Of a stretch of 64,000 bases of DNA, positions 34,680 through 47,900 are shown piece by piece; the first letter of the stretch is position 1, and each line of letters begins with the position of its first letter. The position numbers were made by a program, and so were the translations under genes. The stretch is from Hedera helix (taxonomy: Eukaryota > Streptophyta > Magnoliopsida > Apiales > Araliaceae). A model generated the notes under the pieces. That model saw nothing but the letters and a program-made list of their open reading frames with translations. It had not been told where the DNA came from and searched no databases. Location: NCBI GenBank assembly GCA_947179155.2, contig OX359274.1:45069564-45133563 (forward strand), in the 5' to 3' direction.

Positions 34680-37600
34680 ATGGCATCTGATATTAATGAT
34701 GGGGGATTGAAGAAACTGGAGTATCTTTCATTGGTCTCTAAGGTTTGTACGGAGCTTGAGTCTCATTTAGGTTTTGGGGATAAAGTTTTGGCGGAATTTA
34801 TAACGGAATTGGGTCGAAATTGTGAAAATGTTGATGAATTTGATTTGAAGTTGAAAGAAAATGGTGTGGAGATTCCCGATTATTTTGTGCGGACGTTGTT
34901 AACTATAATTCACGCAATTTTGCCTCCGGAAGTGAAATCTAATTCAGGTAAAGAGTCGAAGAAAGATGGGGAGGGTAATAAAATGAGTTTTCCGGCATTG
35001 AATATATCTGATAGTAGAGAGAGAGTGAAGGAGCTGGAGAGAGAAATTGCAATGGAAGCAAAGGAGAGGCAGCGGAGGGATGGTACAGAAGAAGAAGAAG
35101 AAGAAGAAGAAGAAGAAAAGAAATACAGGGACAGAGATAGAGACAGCAGGATTAAAGAAAGGCACAGAGATCGAAGTGATAAGAATCAGAGAGATAGGTA
35201 CGAAGAAGAGGGGGGTAAGAAGCCTAATAGCAGGTATCAATCTGGTGAGCCGGAGCTGTATCAGATTTATAAGGGGAGGGTGTCGAGAGTTATGGACACA
35301 GGTTGTTTTGTTCAGCTGAATGATATTAGGGGTAAAGAGGGTCTGGTTCATGTGTCACAGATGGCAACTAGGAGGATTTCTAATGCTAAGGATGTTGTGA
35401 AACGGGATCAAGAGGTTTATGTAAAAGTGATATCAATATCAGGTCAGAAGTTGAGTTTGTCAATGAGGGATGTTGATCAGAATACGGGCAAGGATTTGCT
35501 ACCTTTGAAGAAAAGCTCCGAGGATGATAGTTTGAGGACGAATCCTTCAGAGTCAAATAATGGGGGGCCTACTACTAGGACTGGTCTATCAGGGATTAGA
35601 ATTACTGATGAGGATGCTGCTGGCCCATCACGCCGACCTTTGAAGAGAATGAGTTCACCTGAAAGATGGGAGGCAAAACAGCTGATTGCATCTGGTGTTT
35701 TAAGTGTGAAGGAGTATCCAATGTATGATGATGAAACAGATGGTCTCCTGTATCAAGACAAAGGTGCTGAGGAAGAACTGGAGATTGAACTCAATGAGGA
35801 TGAACCAGCCTTCTTGGATGGCCAAAGCCGGTATTCTATGGACATGTCACCCGTTAAAATATTCAAGAACCCCGAGGGATCTTTGAGTCGTGCAGCAGCC
35901 CTTCAGTCAGCTCTTATAAAGGAGAGGAGAGAAGTAAGGGAACAGCAGCAGAGAACCATGCTTGATTCCATCCCAAAAGATCTCAATAGACCCTGGGAAG
36001 ACCCAATGCCTGAGACGGGTGAGAGGCATCTAGCGCAGGAGCTGAGGGGTGTCGGTTTATCTGCCTATGACATGCCTGAATGGAAGAAAGATGCTTTCGG
36101 TAAAGCCCTCACTTTTGGGCAGAGATCAAAGCTGTCCATCCAAGACCAGAGGCAGAGCTTGCCAATTTACAAATTAAAGAAGGAACTGATTCAGGCTGTA
36201 CATGAAAATCAGGTTCTAGTTGTCATTGGTGAGACGGGTTCGGGTAAGACAACACAAGTGACACAGTACTTAGCTGAAGCAGGTTACACTACAAGCGGTA
36301 AGATTGGATGTACTCAACCCCGCAGGGTGGCTGCAATGTCTGTGGCTAAGAGAGTTGCTGAAGAGTTTGGCTGTCGCTTAGGGGAGGAAGTTGGGTATGC
36401 TATTCGATTTGAGGATTGTACAGGTCCGGACACTGTTATAAAGTACATGACTGACGGTATGCTCATGAGGGAGATTCTTATTGACGAGAATTTATCTCAA
36501 TACTCTGTCATAATGCTTGATGAAGCCCACGAGAGGACAATCCACACTGATGTTCTTTTTGGGCTGCTGAAACAGCTAGTGCAAAGGCGACCAGATCTTC
36601 GTTTGATTGTCACATCTGCGACATTGGATGCTGAGAAATTTTCAGGTTATTTCTTTAATTGCAATATATTCACCATCCCTGGAAGAACTTTTCCTGTAGA
36701 GATACTCTATACCAAACAGCCAGAAAGTGACTACCTAGATGCAGCTCTGATCACCGTCATGCAGATTCACTTGACAGAACCTGAAGGTGACATCCTTGTC
36801 TTCTTGACTGGTCAGGAGGAGATTGATCATGCGTGCCAGTGTCTTTACGAGAGGATGAAAGGGCTAGGTAAGAATGTGCCTGAGCTAATCATTTTACCAG
36901 TCTACAGTGCCCTTCCGAGTGAACTGCAATCCAGAATTTTTGATCCTGCCCCTCTGGGAAAGAGGAAAGTGGTAGTTGCGACCAATATTGCAGAAGCTTC
37001 TTTGACAATTGATGGTATATTTTATGTCATTGATCCTGGGTTTGCAAAGCAAAATGTTTACAATCCTAAACTAGGCCTCGATTCACTGGTCATAACTCCT
37101 ATCTCACAAGCATCAGCCAAGCAGCGAGCTGGGCGCGCAGGTCGTACTGGACCAGGAAAGTGTTACCGCCTTTACACAGAGAGTGCCTTCCACAACGAGA
37201 TGTCCCCTACCACGATACCAGAAATACAAAGAATAAATCTTGGTTTTACTACTCTCAGCATGAAAGCAATGGGGATAAATGATCTGCTGTCTTTTGATTT
37301 TATGGACCCACCATCTCCTCAAGCTCTCATTTCTGCCATGGAACAGCTGTATAGTCTAGGGGCATTGGACGAGGAGGGACTTCTCACCAAATTGGGCAGG
37401 AAAATGGCAGAATTTCCTCTGGATCCTCCATTATCGAAGATGCTCCTTGCCAGTGTAGACCTTGGTTGTAGCGATGAGATTCTGACTATCATAGCAATGA
37501 TTCAGACCGGAAACATATTCTATAGGCCCAGGGAAAAACAAGCTCAAGCGGATCAGAAAAGGGCCAAATTTTTCCAGCCCGAAGGGGATCATCTGACTTT

Positions 37601-38953
37601 GCTTGCTGTATATGAGGCTTGGAAAGCAAAAAATTTCTCTGGACCTTGGTGTTTTGAGAATTTCGTCCAGTCTCGATCTTTAAGGAGGGCACAAGATGTC
37701 CGCAAGCAACTTCTCTCCATTATGGATAAGTATGTTTTGCCATCTTGCTTTATGTTTTTTACAATTCCTTTTTTTTTTCTCGGTGCATTGCATACTTGCA
37801 GTTACCTACAGTATTGACTCTTTATAAACATCCAGAATGATTTACCTATTTTTCTAAGCAGAAAATGAATAATGTAATTTGGGCTCCTTTTTGAATTGGG
37901 ATGTAGCGAATTTAGTTCATTCTTTCCAGTGTCATTTTATTCTTTCTGTTTTTGGTGGTCTTTGTATAATGTATACAACCTGTTTTGTGTGTACTTTTGC
38001 TGCACTCTCAATGCTCGTCAATACATTTGTCTATTACCTGTCAAAAAATTAATTAAGTAATTGATTAATTAATTAATGGGTTGTCATACTAAATTTGCCC
38101 ATCACCATATTTTCTATGGAATTTTGTGCATATCCTTCTGCTGACTTTGCGAGTTATGATTTTTTCCTACCTGCCTTTTCCTGCTGTATAGTCTTGAGTT
38201 TTGTAGTTGCTATATAATTTCGATAGATGTTTCTTAGAACTTGCTGTTTCTTTAGATCTAATGGTGTTAATTTTCTTGTGCCTTTCATAAACATTGTTTT
38301 GTGTGGCTAGTTTGGCAAATCTTAGTACATTTCTCGTGCGGAATATGTTTTATAGACTCCCAAGTATGAAACTTTGATTTATTTTACCTAATGTATAATG
38401 TAATAGTATCTGTTGAGCAAGCTGTTTTGAGAAAATGACTAGAGACGTATGGTTGTGTAATACTTTTTTTGCCATAATATGTTTAAATGTTTAATTCTGA
38501 ATATTCAAACGTCTTTTATATAAGGTTTCAAGTTACTGACTCTTGTTGTGCTTGTTCAGGTACAAATTGGACGTTGTGAGTGCTGGGAAGAATTTTACTA
38601 AGATAAGAAAGGCCATAACAGCAGGCTTTTTCTTCCATGCAGCTAGAAAGGATCCACAGGAAGGTTATCGTACACTAGTGGAAAACCAGCCTGTGTATAT
38701 CCACCCTAGCAGTGCTCTTTTCCAGAGACAACCAGATTGGGTCATCTATCACGAGCTGGTAATGACAACAAAGGAGTACATGCGTGAGGTCACTGTTGTT
38801 GATCCCAAGTGGCTCGTGGAACTGGCACCGAGATTCTTCAAAGTGGCAGATCCTACGAAAATGAGTAAGCGCAAGCGTCAAGAACGTATTGAGCCACTCT
38901 ACGACAGATATCATGAGCCTAACTCTTGGCGCTTAAGTAAAAGGCGTGCTTAG
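34680..38953 (+). CDS. DEAH5 (PRP22/DHX8): Pre-mRNA splicing DEAH-box RNA helicase PRP22/DHX8 (DEAH5)
   Basis: Exons 34680-37729 and 38560-38953, GT-AG, 1147 aa. The protein releases spliced mRNA from the spliceosome and proofreads exon ligation in the nucleus (family knowledge). Order: conserved N-terminal helical region (MASDINDGG...), acidic/RD-RE-rich linker with a 10-Glu run, S1 RNA-binding domain at about residues 190-270, linker with the DMSPVKIFKNPEGSLSRAA block, then the helicase. Motif I is GETGSGKTT at about residue 517, motif II is DEAH at about 614, followed by SAT (motif III), TNIAEASLTI and QRAGRAGRTGPG (motif VI). The HA2/OB region ends in NSWRLSKRRA, split by the only intron. 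All motifs are intact and the length is close to the plant family norm. The upstream in-frame extension has no ATG, so the ATG at 34680 is the start. Confidence 0.98.
35088..35117 (+). repeat. GAA/GAAG trinucleotide tract coding for poly-Glu in PRP22
   Basis: Pure GAA repeat of about ten units in exon 1, giving ten or more consecutive Glu residues between the N-terminal domain and the S1 domain, in a linker that is also low-complexity in other plants. Confidence 0.9.
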
Positions 38954-39065
38954 TTTGTGCTGTTTGCTAGGATTGCAGTTGGTAACAGAAACCCATGCAT
39001 TTTTGTTTCCATGTTGTAAATGTACATTGATATAATTTTGAAAGAAGATTTTGTGCTTGAAAAGA

Positions 39066-39090
39066 CCCTCCACTGAAGGTGGTGGAGGGC
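39066..39090 (+). other. Perfect 8-bp GC-rich hairpin in the PRP22 3' UTR
   Basis: CCCTCCAC (39066/7-39074) pairs with GTGGAGGG (39083-39090) around an 8-nt loop, about 110 bp after the stop codon. It could act in the 3' UTR or near the transcript end; no T-run or poly(A) signal could be tied to it. Confidence 0.55.
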
Positions 39091-39158
39091 TTCTCCTAAA
39101 ATTCTAGGTTGTTTACCTTTTGTAGCATGTTGTTACTTATTTATGGCATTTTATTCTA

Positions 39159-39331
39159 GGATAAGTCTACACACACACAAACATCAAATACAAATTCAAA
39201 CATAAACTTCAATTTCACCATTAAATAGTGGGGTCTGACACAGATTTTCGTGCCACACCTTATTTTTTAATGGTGAGATGGGTGTTTGTGTTTGGATTTG
39301 TGTTTGAAAGGTTGTGTTTGTAAACTTATTC
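39159..39331. mobile_element. Mutator-like MITE, 173 bp, 9-bp target duplication
   Basis: Flanked by TTTATTCTA at 39150-39158 and 39332-39340. The terminal inverted repeats are about 65 bp: GGATAAGTCTACACACAC at the left, and the right end reads GAATAAGTTTACAAACAC on the other strand. Nearly the whole element folds into a hairpin around CACCATTAAA. It sits about 200 bp after the PRP22 stop. Confidence 0.93.
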
Positions 39332-39340
39332 TTTATTCTA

Positions 39341-41834
39341 TTTTCAGGTAGTTTGTATATTTTCGGAGGAGGAAAATTTAAATAGCTAATCTTTCATCTG
39401 TATGTGGTTTGCTCTACCAGTTCAGCTCAATAAAACACACTTCTAGACATTCAGATCGTCTTCCAAAGCTTTCTTCAAATAAACCAAAATAATAGAAGCT
39501 TTATATATGTCTAAATTTAATTTGTACTTAGTTTAAGAGTTCGTTTTGGTGGAATTCCCACCCCCTCCTTTTCTTTTGTGGAGTAAGAAGATTGTGATTG
39601 CATTGATTTGCCTATGCCACTGCTAGCAGACCCCTTTATATTGTGATGCAAAAATGCTAATTATTTATACTGTTCTCAGGGTTTTGGATAGCAATCTGTG
39701 ATGGCTAGAGTGCCCAGTATAAAAAGGTATAGGGTCCTCGCTCTCACAATGTTTAAGGCGTGACAGCTCTGTTATTCTATTATTTCTCTTTATGTTGGAG
39801 AATTTATGCATTGTATTGTCAGCTGACGTCTGCTATGCTCACCCATGTAGTTTTCTGGATCATTAAGGAGAGTAATTAGACTAGCGTGATCTTCTAGTCT
39901 CTCTTGTATTTGGTTAATGATTCATACTTTGAGTGGTACTTCTGCTTGTCTATATTTTTAATCTTTTTGGTGCTGAAGTCTAGTATTGTTGTATGATTGC
40001 TTTCTTTGTATTTACTGCTTATATTCTGTTGTTTTTTTTATAACGATTTTTAGCACTGCATGGACTTTTAAACGTGCATGGCATTCTCCCAAGCACATTA
40101 CTTCTAGCAAATAATGAATAAACTTCCAATAATGTTACTTCAGGAATGCTCTAGCTAAGTTTGCAGTTTCAGCAAATTTTCTTGATGTCAGTCGATTGAT
40201 GACACAAGCTTGCCAACAGGTTCAGCACTTATAAAGCTCCTCTATACCTGATTTAGTTATCTATTCCTCTAAATATTAAAATATAAATCATTTTATTTTT
40301 TCTACTGATTTTTAAGTAAAATATTTGGTGTAGTTTTGTTGGAACCTAGATGCATTCGAGCCCGTCTAGTTCTCGACTTTGGTGCAGCTTCCTTCTTTGG
40401 CTGGAGGGGAAATGCTGGGACTTGTCATTTAGTGATTTAGGACAGGTTTGTGTCAGTATGTTTCAGGGTGATTTCTTGGGTTTTTTATTTAGCCTTGTGG
40501 GGCAGGTTGCTACGGAGGTTTGTCACAGAAGACCGCCTGCAGAAAAGGGTGGCGGGTGGAAGATTTGGTTTGGAGTAGTGGGGTGGACTACCAAGAATCC
40601 GAGACTTATATTTGGGTTGGCCTTCAGATGGAGATTGTCAAAGGGTCGAAGGAGCGTGTGAGTGGAACCTAGTATATGTGTATTTAAGTTGACTTGTCTC
40701 TGTTCCCTGATCAAGGTTACTTAATACATGCAGGTACCTGGCCAAACCACCACATCAAGCAAAAGATGTTCTTAGGTCCTTCAAGTGGGAGAATCCTCAA
40801 CTCGGTTTTTGGGTATCGATTGTTACACAGCCCATTATGAGACCTATCATGATCTGGGGTTTCCCATTTTTATCTTCTTGTATTCCATTGTCAAGCGTCT
40901 GTTCAACAATGCTTCCCAGTATGTCACTTCTTGCAATTGTTCATTTGGCAATCATTAAGGTTGAATTCTGGCATTGCATTCATATAGGCAAGGGGACATC
41001 TTGCCTGCAAAAGTCACCTATAACATTTTATAAATGCATTGAATTTTTTTAATTTTACAGAGCTTACCAATAATTAAATAATTAACTTGGATTTAAATAT
41101 AAAAATCTTTTAAATTTGGTGGCCACGAGTATATGAATACAATTCATGATTTGGTGTCCCACGTTTACTCGATTCGGTTTACTGTCTGAAAGATCAAACA
41201 CAATCAACCAATGAGGCGGCGGCTCAGCTTGATAGAATATTTTTTTAATAGCTATGAATGATCCAAGCATGTGCTACATTAATTAAACTACCAAATGAAT
41301 TGTAATAAAAAAATTTAGTCTCTTGTTACAAGGCAGAGGTTTGATTCGAATCAACAACATAAATCTCGCTATGAATTTTTAATTTGATTTTTGCACAACT
41401 TCCCTTTCGCTATGAAAAATATTCACCATTGTTTAATGGTGTACGGATACGACAAATATATCAAAAAAGTTTTTTGAAAAATGGAGTAAACATGACAAAT
41501 ATAAACTGTGTTACATTTTCAAAATTTATTATTTTTAGAATAAATATAAAATAAAAATATATATTTAATATAAAAAAAAAATACATGACTTGTAAAAATA
41601 AATTAAACCAAAAATGAGATAGTATTTACTTATAAAATATTGACTGTGATATAAAAAAGTATCATATTCTCGCTCTTTCAATTATTTCCTCAAATTATTG
41701 AACCCTTTTCAAAATCTGTAGACGTGGGGATTCTAGTCATATCTTCCTCTCCGTGCCACGTTCTTTGGTTTTTCTTCTAATCAGGTAACCATCACTCCTT
41801 CAAGTGATCATCAAAACTTCAAGAAAACACAAAA
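39341..41834. other. Intergenic DNA with a few exon-like fragments
   Basis: Two pieces look like old exons: 40144-40219, between an acceptor-like TTCAG and a donor-like CAG|GT (reads NALAKFAVSANFLDVSRLMTQA...), and about 40736-40930 (contains YHDLGFPIFIFLYSIVKRLF in one frame). I do not recognise a family and cannot join them into a gene. A tRNA-like B-box stretch (GGTTTGATTCGAATC, near 41338) may be a SINE trace. The last 130 bp are the probable 5' UTR of the hydrolase gene. Confidence 0.35.
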
Positions 41835-41903
41835 ATGGCAAACCTTGGACAAAACCCAGGTAAGGAAGGACTTCCCTCACTCTTTTTGTGTCTTTACATA
41901 TAA

Positions 41904-41955
<52 letters not shown>

Positions 41956-44900
41956 CTACGCCATTTTCTATTTCAATTTTTTTGTTGACAAGTTAATGCC
42001 TTTAATTGCCCCATCTGCTTAATACTTCTTCTTACCTCTGTCCCAAGATGAGAGTCCTACACACAGTCCCTCATAGATCTTCAGCTTGGTCTCATTTGGT
42101 AACATCTTTGAACTAGTGAAATTTCCTTGCATTTAAAGGTTTTGGGTCTTTCAAGTCCATTTTAATTGATTTAATTCAACTCAGACTGGAATATTTATTC
42201 TTGATAACTTGACTAGATTGTACTATTAACTATCTCTCTTGACATTCCCTAATTAATGTGGCTTGCAATGTTTCAGAAGTACAGCAGCAGAAAATTATAA
42301 TACAAAACCACCATGGTGAAAATCTTGTGGGTTTATTACATGAAACTGGATCTTCCGAGATTGTAGTATTGTGCCACGGTTTTCGATCTACAAAGGTATG
42401 TAGTTATGATTCTTGAAACTCTAATTTGTGTTCCAGTTTGGTGTAATGATGTATGTATATATAAGCCTATATGCTCACTATTTAAGGTAGATAGTCAAGC
42501 ATCAAACGTTCTTTTTAAACTCTTTAGTTTAGATAGGGTGAGTGATCCTCAGTTTTAGAGTAAATTGAACTTACAAATATAGGTGTTGGTAAATAAAGGT
42601 GTTGGTGTGAACAGGATGAGCTATGTTGTTTTATTTTGTTGGGGTGAATTGTAAGGTCCTCAATGCTACTTTATCAAATAATACTTAGAGAAAGTAGGTT
42701 GTGTTACTTCTTCAATACAAAAAGGAAAATCACATATGGACCCTAATTGCAACTTAAAGGAGGTCCCTGAACCCTGGATGCTACTACTGCACATGGTTGA
42801 AAGGTTTTTGATTGCGAACATCAAGAGATGAGAATGGTTGTATGTGACAATTTTGAGAAGTGGATGCGTATAGTGAGCACATTAACTATCATCCTGCGAA
42901 CTTGACTAGAAATATTGTCGTGTTGTTGTTTCGGAGAACTTTGAATATTTACACTTTCTTGAAGTTGTTAATCGGTAGTTCTTATAAAAGTGGTCAATGA
43001 TGGATGATATATTTCTTTAAATTTTTAACACTTTTCCAAACTATGCATGAGGAGAAACTTACACTAATTGTCCTATCATGCTCTTCTGTTATACGAGTTT
43101 TTCAAAGTTTTACGGTTTTGGGCTTGCATAGGAATTGGAGAGCTGCGCCATTTTTTATTTTAATTTTTGTTTAATGTTTTGGTCTGCTTGTTACCAGAGG
43201 ATTGGGAACGCTTGTCCCTCCTCGGATGAATTTTCTATCTTCTAATAATAATTTTCTTTAATCTAAAAAATTATTTACTGAATAATACATGTCTATTTTC
43301 AGGAATACATTGTTTTGGTGAGCCTTGCTGTTTCTTTAGAAAAGGAAGGAATTAGTGTGTTCCGCTTTGATTTTGCTGGAAATGGGTAAGTTTATGGTAT
43401 TGTTTCAGTACCAAGAATGATATTTCTGGTTGTTTTAGAGTTCATAAGCACAACTGTAGTGGAACTATTTTCACAAAGTTTTCTAAGGCTATAGTTTCAA
43501 GGAACACTTATGGAGGTAGTAAAATTGGGTCCAAATATTGTACGATATACGTGATTAATGATATACCATATATAATTATGAATTTCATTCAAAGTTGTTA
43601 CTGTCTGCACCCTAGCACATGAATTATTTCTTTGCATTCCACATTGTAGCATGCACATTATTCTTTCCATTGCAGTAAATTTGATGTAATTGTTTTGTCA
43701 CATTTGCTATTGCTCCAAATGTCAGTCTTGAGAGTTGAGATCGTATTTAAAACTGCAAGTTTTAATTACTTTGTTGTTTATTAAGACAATTGCTTTCCAG
43801 GGAAAGTGAAGGCTCATTTGAGTATGGTAATTATTGGAGAGAGGCTGAAGATTTGCGAGTTGTAATTGAACACTTTAATGGAAAGAACCGTGTAGTAACT
43901 GCAATTCTTGGGCATAGTAAAGGTGTGTGATCTGATACTATAATAAAAAGTTATCAATAATTAAAGAAAGGAAAGTTCAGTTCTCACATAAGTATAACTA
44001 ATATACATGAGATTGTATCAGAATTTGATAGGGCAGCATCCTGTATTTATGTATGTTTAGCTTCGACTCTTTTTGGCTTTGTATTTGTATGTCTTCTTTG
44101 CTGATTAAAATCCATGTTTGGACTACCGGTATATATCCAATTCTTATCAGGTTTAGAACCCCTATTTATTAGGTTTATATATAAATCCTACCCACAATCC
44201 TGCAGGCAGTTTCCAAAATCAAACCCACCTTTATCTTAATCATAAGTGGCTGCATATATTTTTATGTTTAGGTAGTAGGATAGGTAACTGCACAAAATAG
44301 TAAAATGTATTATCTTGATTCTTGATTACACCAGGTTTTTTTTTTTATCAAACAGTCTAATCGACTAAAATATATTGAAATTGTAAACTGTTATAAACGA
44401 TGAAAAGATTACAATACAATGAATTGAAATGACAATCCTTTCAAACATAATAACATATAATCAGGACCGATCGTAACAAAAACTAGTGAACACCAGAAAT
44501 ACCCCTGAAAAATAGCCATAATCCAAAAGTAATAACAGAATATGTAGGTCTAAGCAGTTTCTTCAATAAGAGCAAAGGAAGAACTGGCCGTTATGATAAC
44601 GCTACACCAAAATCTGAACAATCTATTTTCAACCATTCATGCACTGAAAAAATTCTCACAAACGAAAAAAAAACTCCCAACTGGAGAAAACAAACTCCCA
44701 AGAGATGATAATGACATTCTCTCACAGAGAAATAAATCAGTCATATCGTGGAGAAAATAAGTCTCATAAAAGGGGAAAATTAACACAAGAAGTGAGAAAT
44801 TATTAGAGTATAAGTTTCTTCAAAGTAAGGAGAGTCCTCCCCAAATCTAAGATGGAGGTTAGGGCTTTTGTTTAGAGAGACTATAGAGAAAAGAAGGAGG

Positions 44901-47900
44901 AGAAAAGAAGGGGGGGTTTTAAGATGGACCTAACACAATTTAGTTGCGGTGATTACACAAGTATTTAAAGACGTGGATGGGGATACTTTCTCATTGAATG
45001 GACTTATCGTTTGCCTTATGTTTTTAGCTTTGCCATTTTTAAATTTTGTTTGGCAAGTACATCTTGACACTAAGTTGGAAAAACCAGTTAATTTTTAATG
45101 AAATATTATTCTCTCTACGAAGTTATATTTCTGAGAACGATCCTTGCAGGAGGGAGTGTGGTGCTTCTTTATGCATCTAAATATCACGATGTCTGCACAG
45201 TTGTTAATCTTTCTGCCCGCTATAATCTGCAGAGAGGCATGGACAGTCGTTTGGGTAAAGACTTTTTGGAGAAAATCAAGAGTAATGGGTTCATCGGTGG
45301 TACAACTAAATCAGGTGATCTTTTAGTTCGTAGCTAACTTGTGAATGGTTTTCTATACTTGGATATCTCTTTAAATTTAAACTAGACCCGTGCTTTATTC
45401 TTGATTCTTAAATTTTATATTTATTTTTTATTAATGTTTTCTTTATATAATATTTTGAATAGAATAAGTAATATTACTTTTAACGTAATATGCTATTTTG
45501 TTTTTTACAAGTTAATATTTTGAAAGTTTTGCAATTTTTATTTATTTATTATTTATTTTTAATTATAAAATTTCCTTTTTAAAAAAATAATATTCTTTAA
45601 ATTAAAATTTTGTACATATTTTCTTATGATTAATATTTTTTAATATTTTTTGAGCTATTTATGTTCAAGTTTCTTATTTCGAAATAAGAAAATTTGTACT
45701 AATAATTATGCATTAAATATGAACTTTTTTTTAACTTCAATTCAAAATATTTTGAGATCCCTTTCATGTGAGTAGCCTGCAAGCAATGCAATATAGTATA
45801 ATAAAATATTTTATTTAATAATAAAACTCAATTATACACTATATAAATATTTTATTTCATTTTTAACAATAAATTGAGCAACGGTGGTGATAAACTCATT
45901 AAATACTATAATATACTAAGTTATTGTAAGGGTGGTCTGCTAGATTAATACATTTAACATATCAAGTTGACAGAGAGATTGATGATTATTAGGTGTTTTA
46001 TCACTAATAAACTTGATTGCATGATAATACATATGCACATGTAGATGAGTTAGTTTTTGACCAAATGTGAAAAGTAATTTATGACTTAAAGTAGGAGAAG
46101 TAATATTGTAGGAAAAGTATTTTTGCGAACAAAAAAAAAGAGGACTAACTAAATTGTATATTTATTTAATATACATTAACTATATAATACTTTAGCATAT
46201 ACACCCCGTGCAAAGCATAAGGTCTTATTATAAAGTTTTGATATTGTAAATATTTTATTAATTTTTTTTTATGAATATATTATTGGATTTAGTAGATAAA
46301 ATTTTTCTGATAAGAAAATACTTTCCTTTTAAAATTATGTTATTTAACTTATTATAAGATTTTACTTATACTTGAATATAATTACACTCATATAATTAAG
46401 AGTAACAAATTCAATTTAGGTAAGACAATCTAATTGAAACCTTTTTTTTCTTCTTCTCAATCTATATTATATAAGTTGTAATAAAATCTTATTTTATAAC
46501 GGTAACAAATTAATATTGGCAAAACTAGCTTTTACCCTACTGTAGCTGTCGTGTTTTGTGCATTAACTTATTGAACTTTTAATTTCTATAATTGTCCTAT
46601 CATACTAATTAAAAAATTTCAATTAGGTCATTTTGTTAAATTATTTGGACAGAAGTTGTCCTTTTTCCTATGTGACAGTTAAAAAAATAAAAAAAAATTT
46701 AATAACAATTACGTGGATACCTTAGCTGCCGCTACAACGTCATCTTCCTAATCCTCTTCCCCTTCTTTCTCTCCTCCTCCTCCGACGTCAGACACCCCCC
46801 CCCCCCCCCTCCTCCTAAACTCCATCATTTGATTCCGGAGGAATTTCTGTCATTGGATTTGAATCGTCGGAGGCAGCGGCTGTGGGTGTGACATCCCAAA
46901 TTGAAACCCTAAATATTTTCAAAATTAATTAGTGATTATAAGGAAACGTGAGAAAAAATATGATATATACAGGTTTCGTAAAGGTGTAAGATGGTGTGCT
47001 GAAGGATTTGTGGGCAATGAAAAATCCAGGTGAAGAAGGAACAACCGACGTCGCTGAGGCCTTCACACTTCCTCTAGGAATGTCCATTGCCGTTGTTCTT
47101 TATCAAGTTTTTTTTTCCTTTATATTTGAAATCACGTGAGTTTAGTGTGCACTTAATCCTAGCCCAAGCCACGTGGCATTTCCACATTATTTCCTAAAAA
47201 ATCAAAAAAGACACGTCGAAAATTAACCTAATGCCTGTTAGTCTAATTTGACAGAATGACCTAATTGAACATTTTTTAATTAGTTTGATGGGATAATTAT
47301 AGAACTTAAAAGTTTAATGGGATAACGCACAAAACAAGACAACTACAATGGTGTGAAAGCTAGTTTTGCCAATTAATATTAAGTAAGATGATCTTATGAT
47401 TGTTTCCTTGTAAACTATATTACTAATTTTTGTTTTTGATTCAGTTGAACTGAACAAAAGGTCTTGTTGTACAATTATTATATTATTGATGTTTTGAATT
47501 TTATTTTTACAAATTATTATTGTGTAGAGTAATTATTTTTTATTTAATAATCGAATCATATGGTTGATTAATATATTATATTTTTATTTTAATAATAATA
47601 ACAATTATTTTATCTAAATAATGATTAAATCTTTCTTATACTTCAAACTATAATTATGTTTATAGTTTAATAATAGTAACAAATTTAAGTTAGGTAGATT
47701 ATTTTTATGATAATTTTCTTTTCTTCTCAAACTATATTATCTAAGTGGTGAATAAAAAGAAATCAATTAATGTTAGGTAAGATGATCTTATTTTGATTAT
47801 TTTCTTATAAAACTATTTATGAATTCATGTTTCCTTATAAAACTATGATAGTAATTCCAATATCTGATTTGAATTGATAAATAATAAAAGTTGACTTAAT

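Noticed and set aside
35047..35319. 90-codon frame overlapping PRP22 exon 1
   Set aside because: Shadow of the poly-Glu/RD-rich region in another frame; PRP22 is complete in its own frame.
41325..41360. B-box-like GGTTTGATTCGAATC as a tRNA gene
   Set aside because: No matching A box at the right distance and no acceptor stem; at most a SINE trace.
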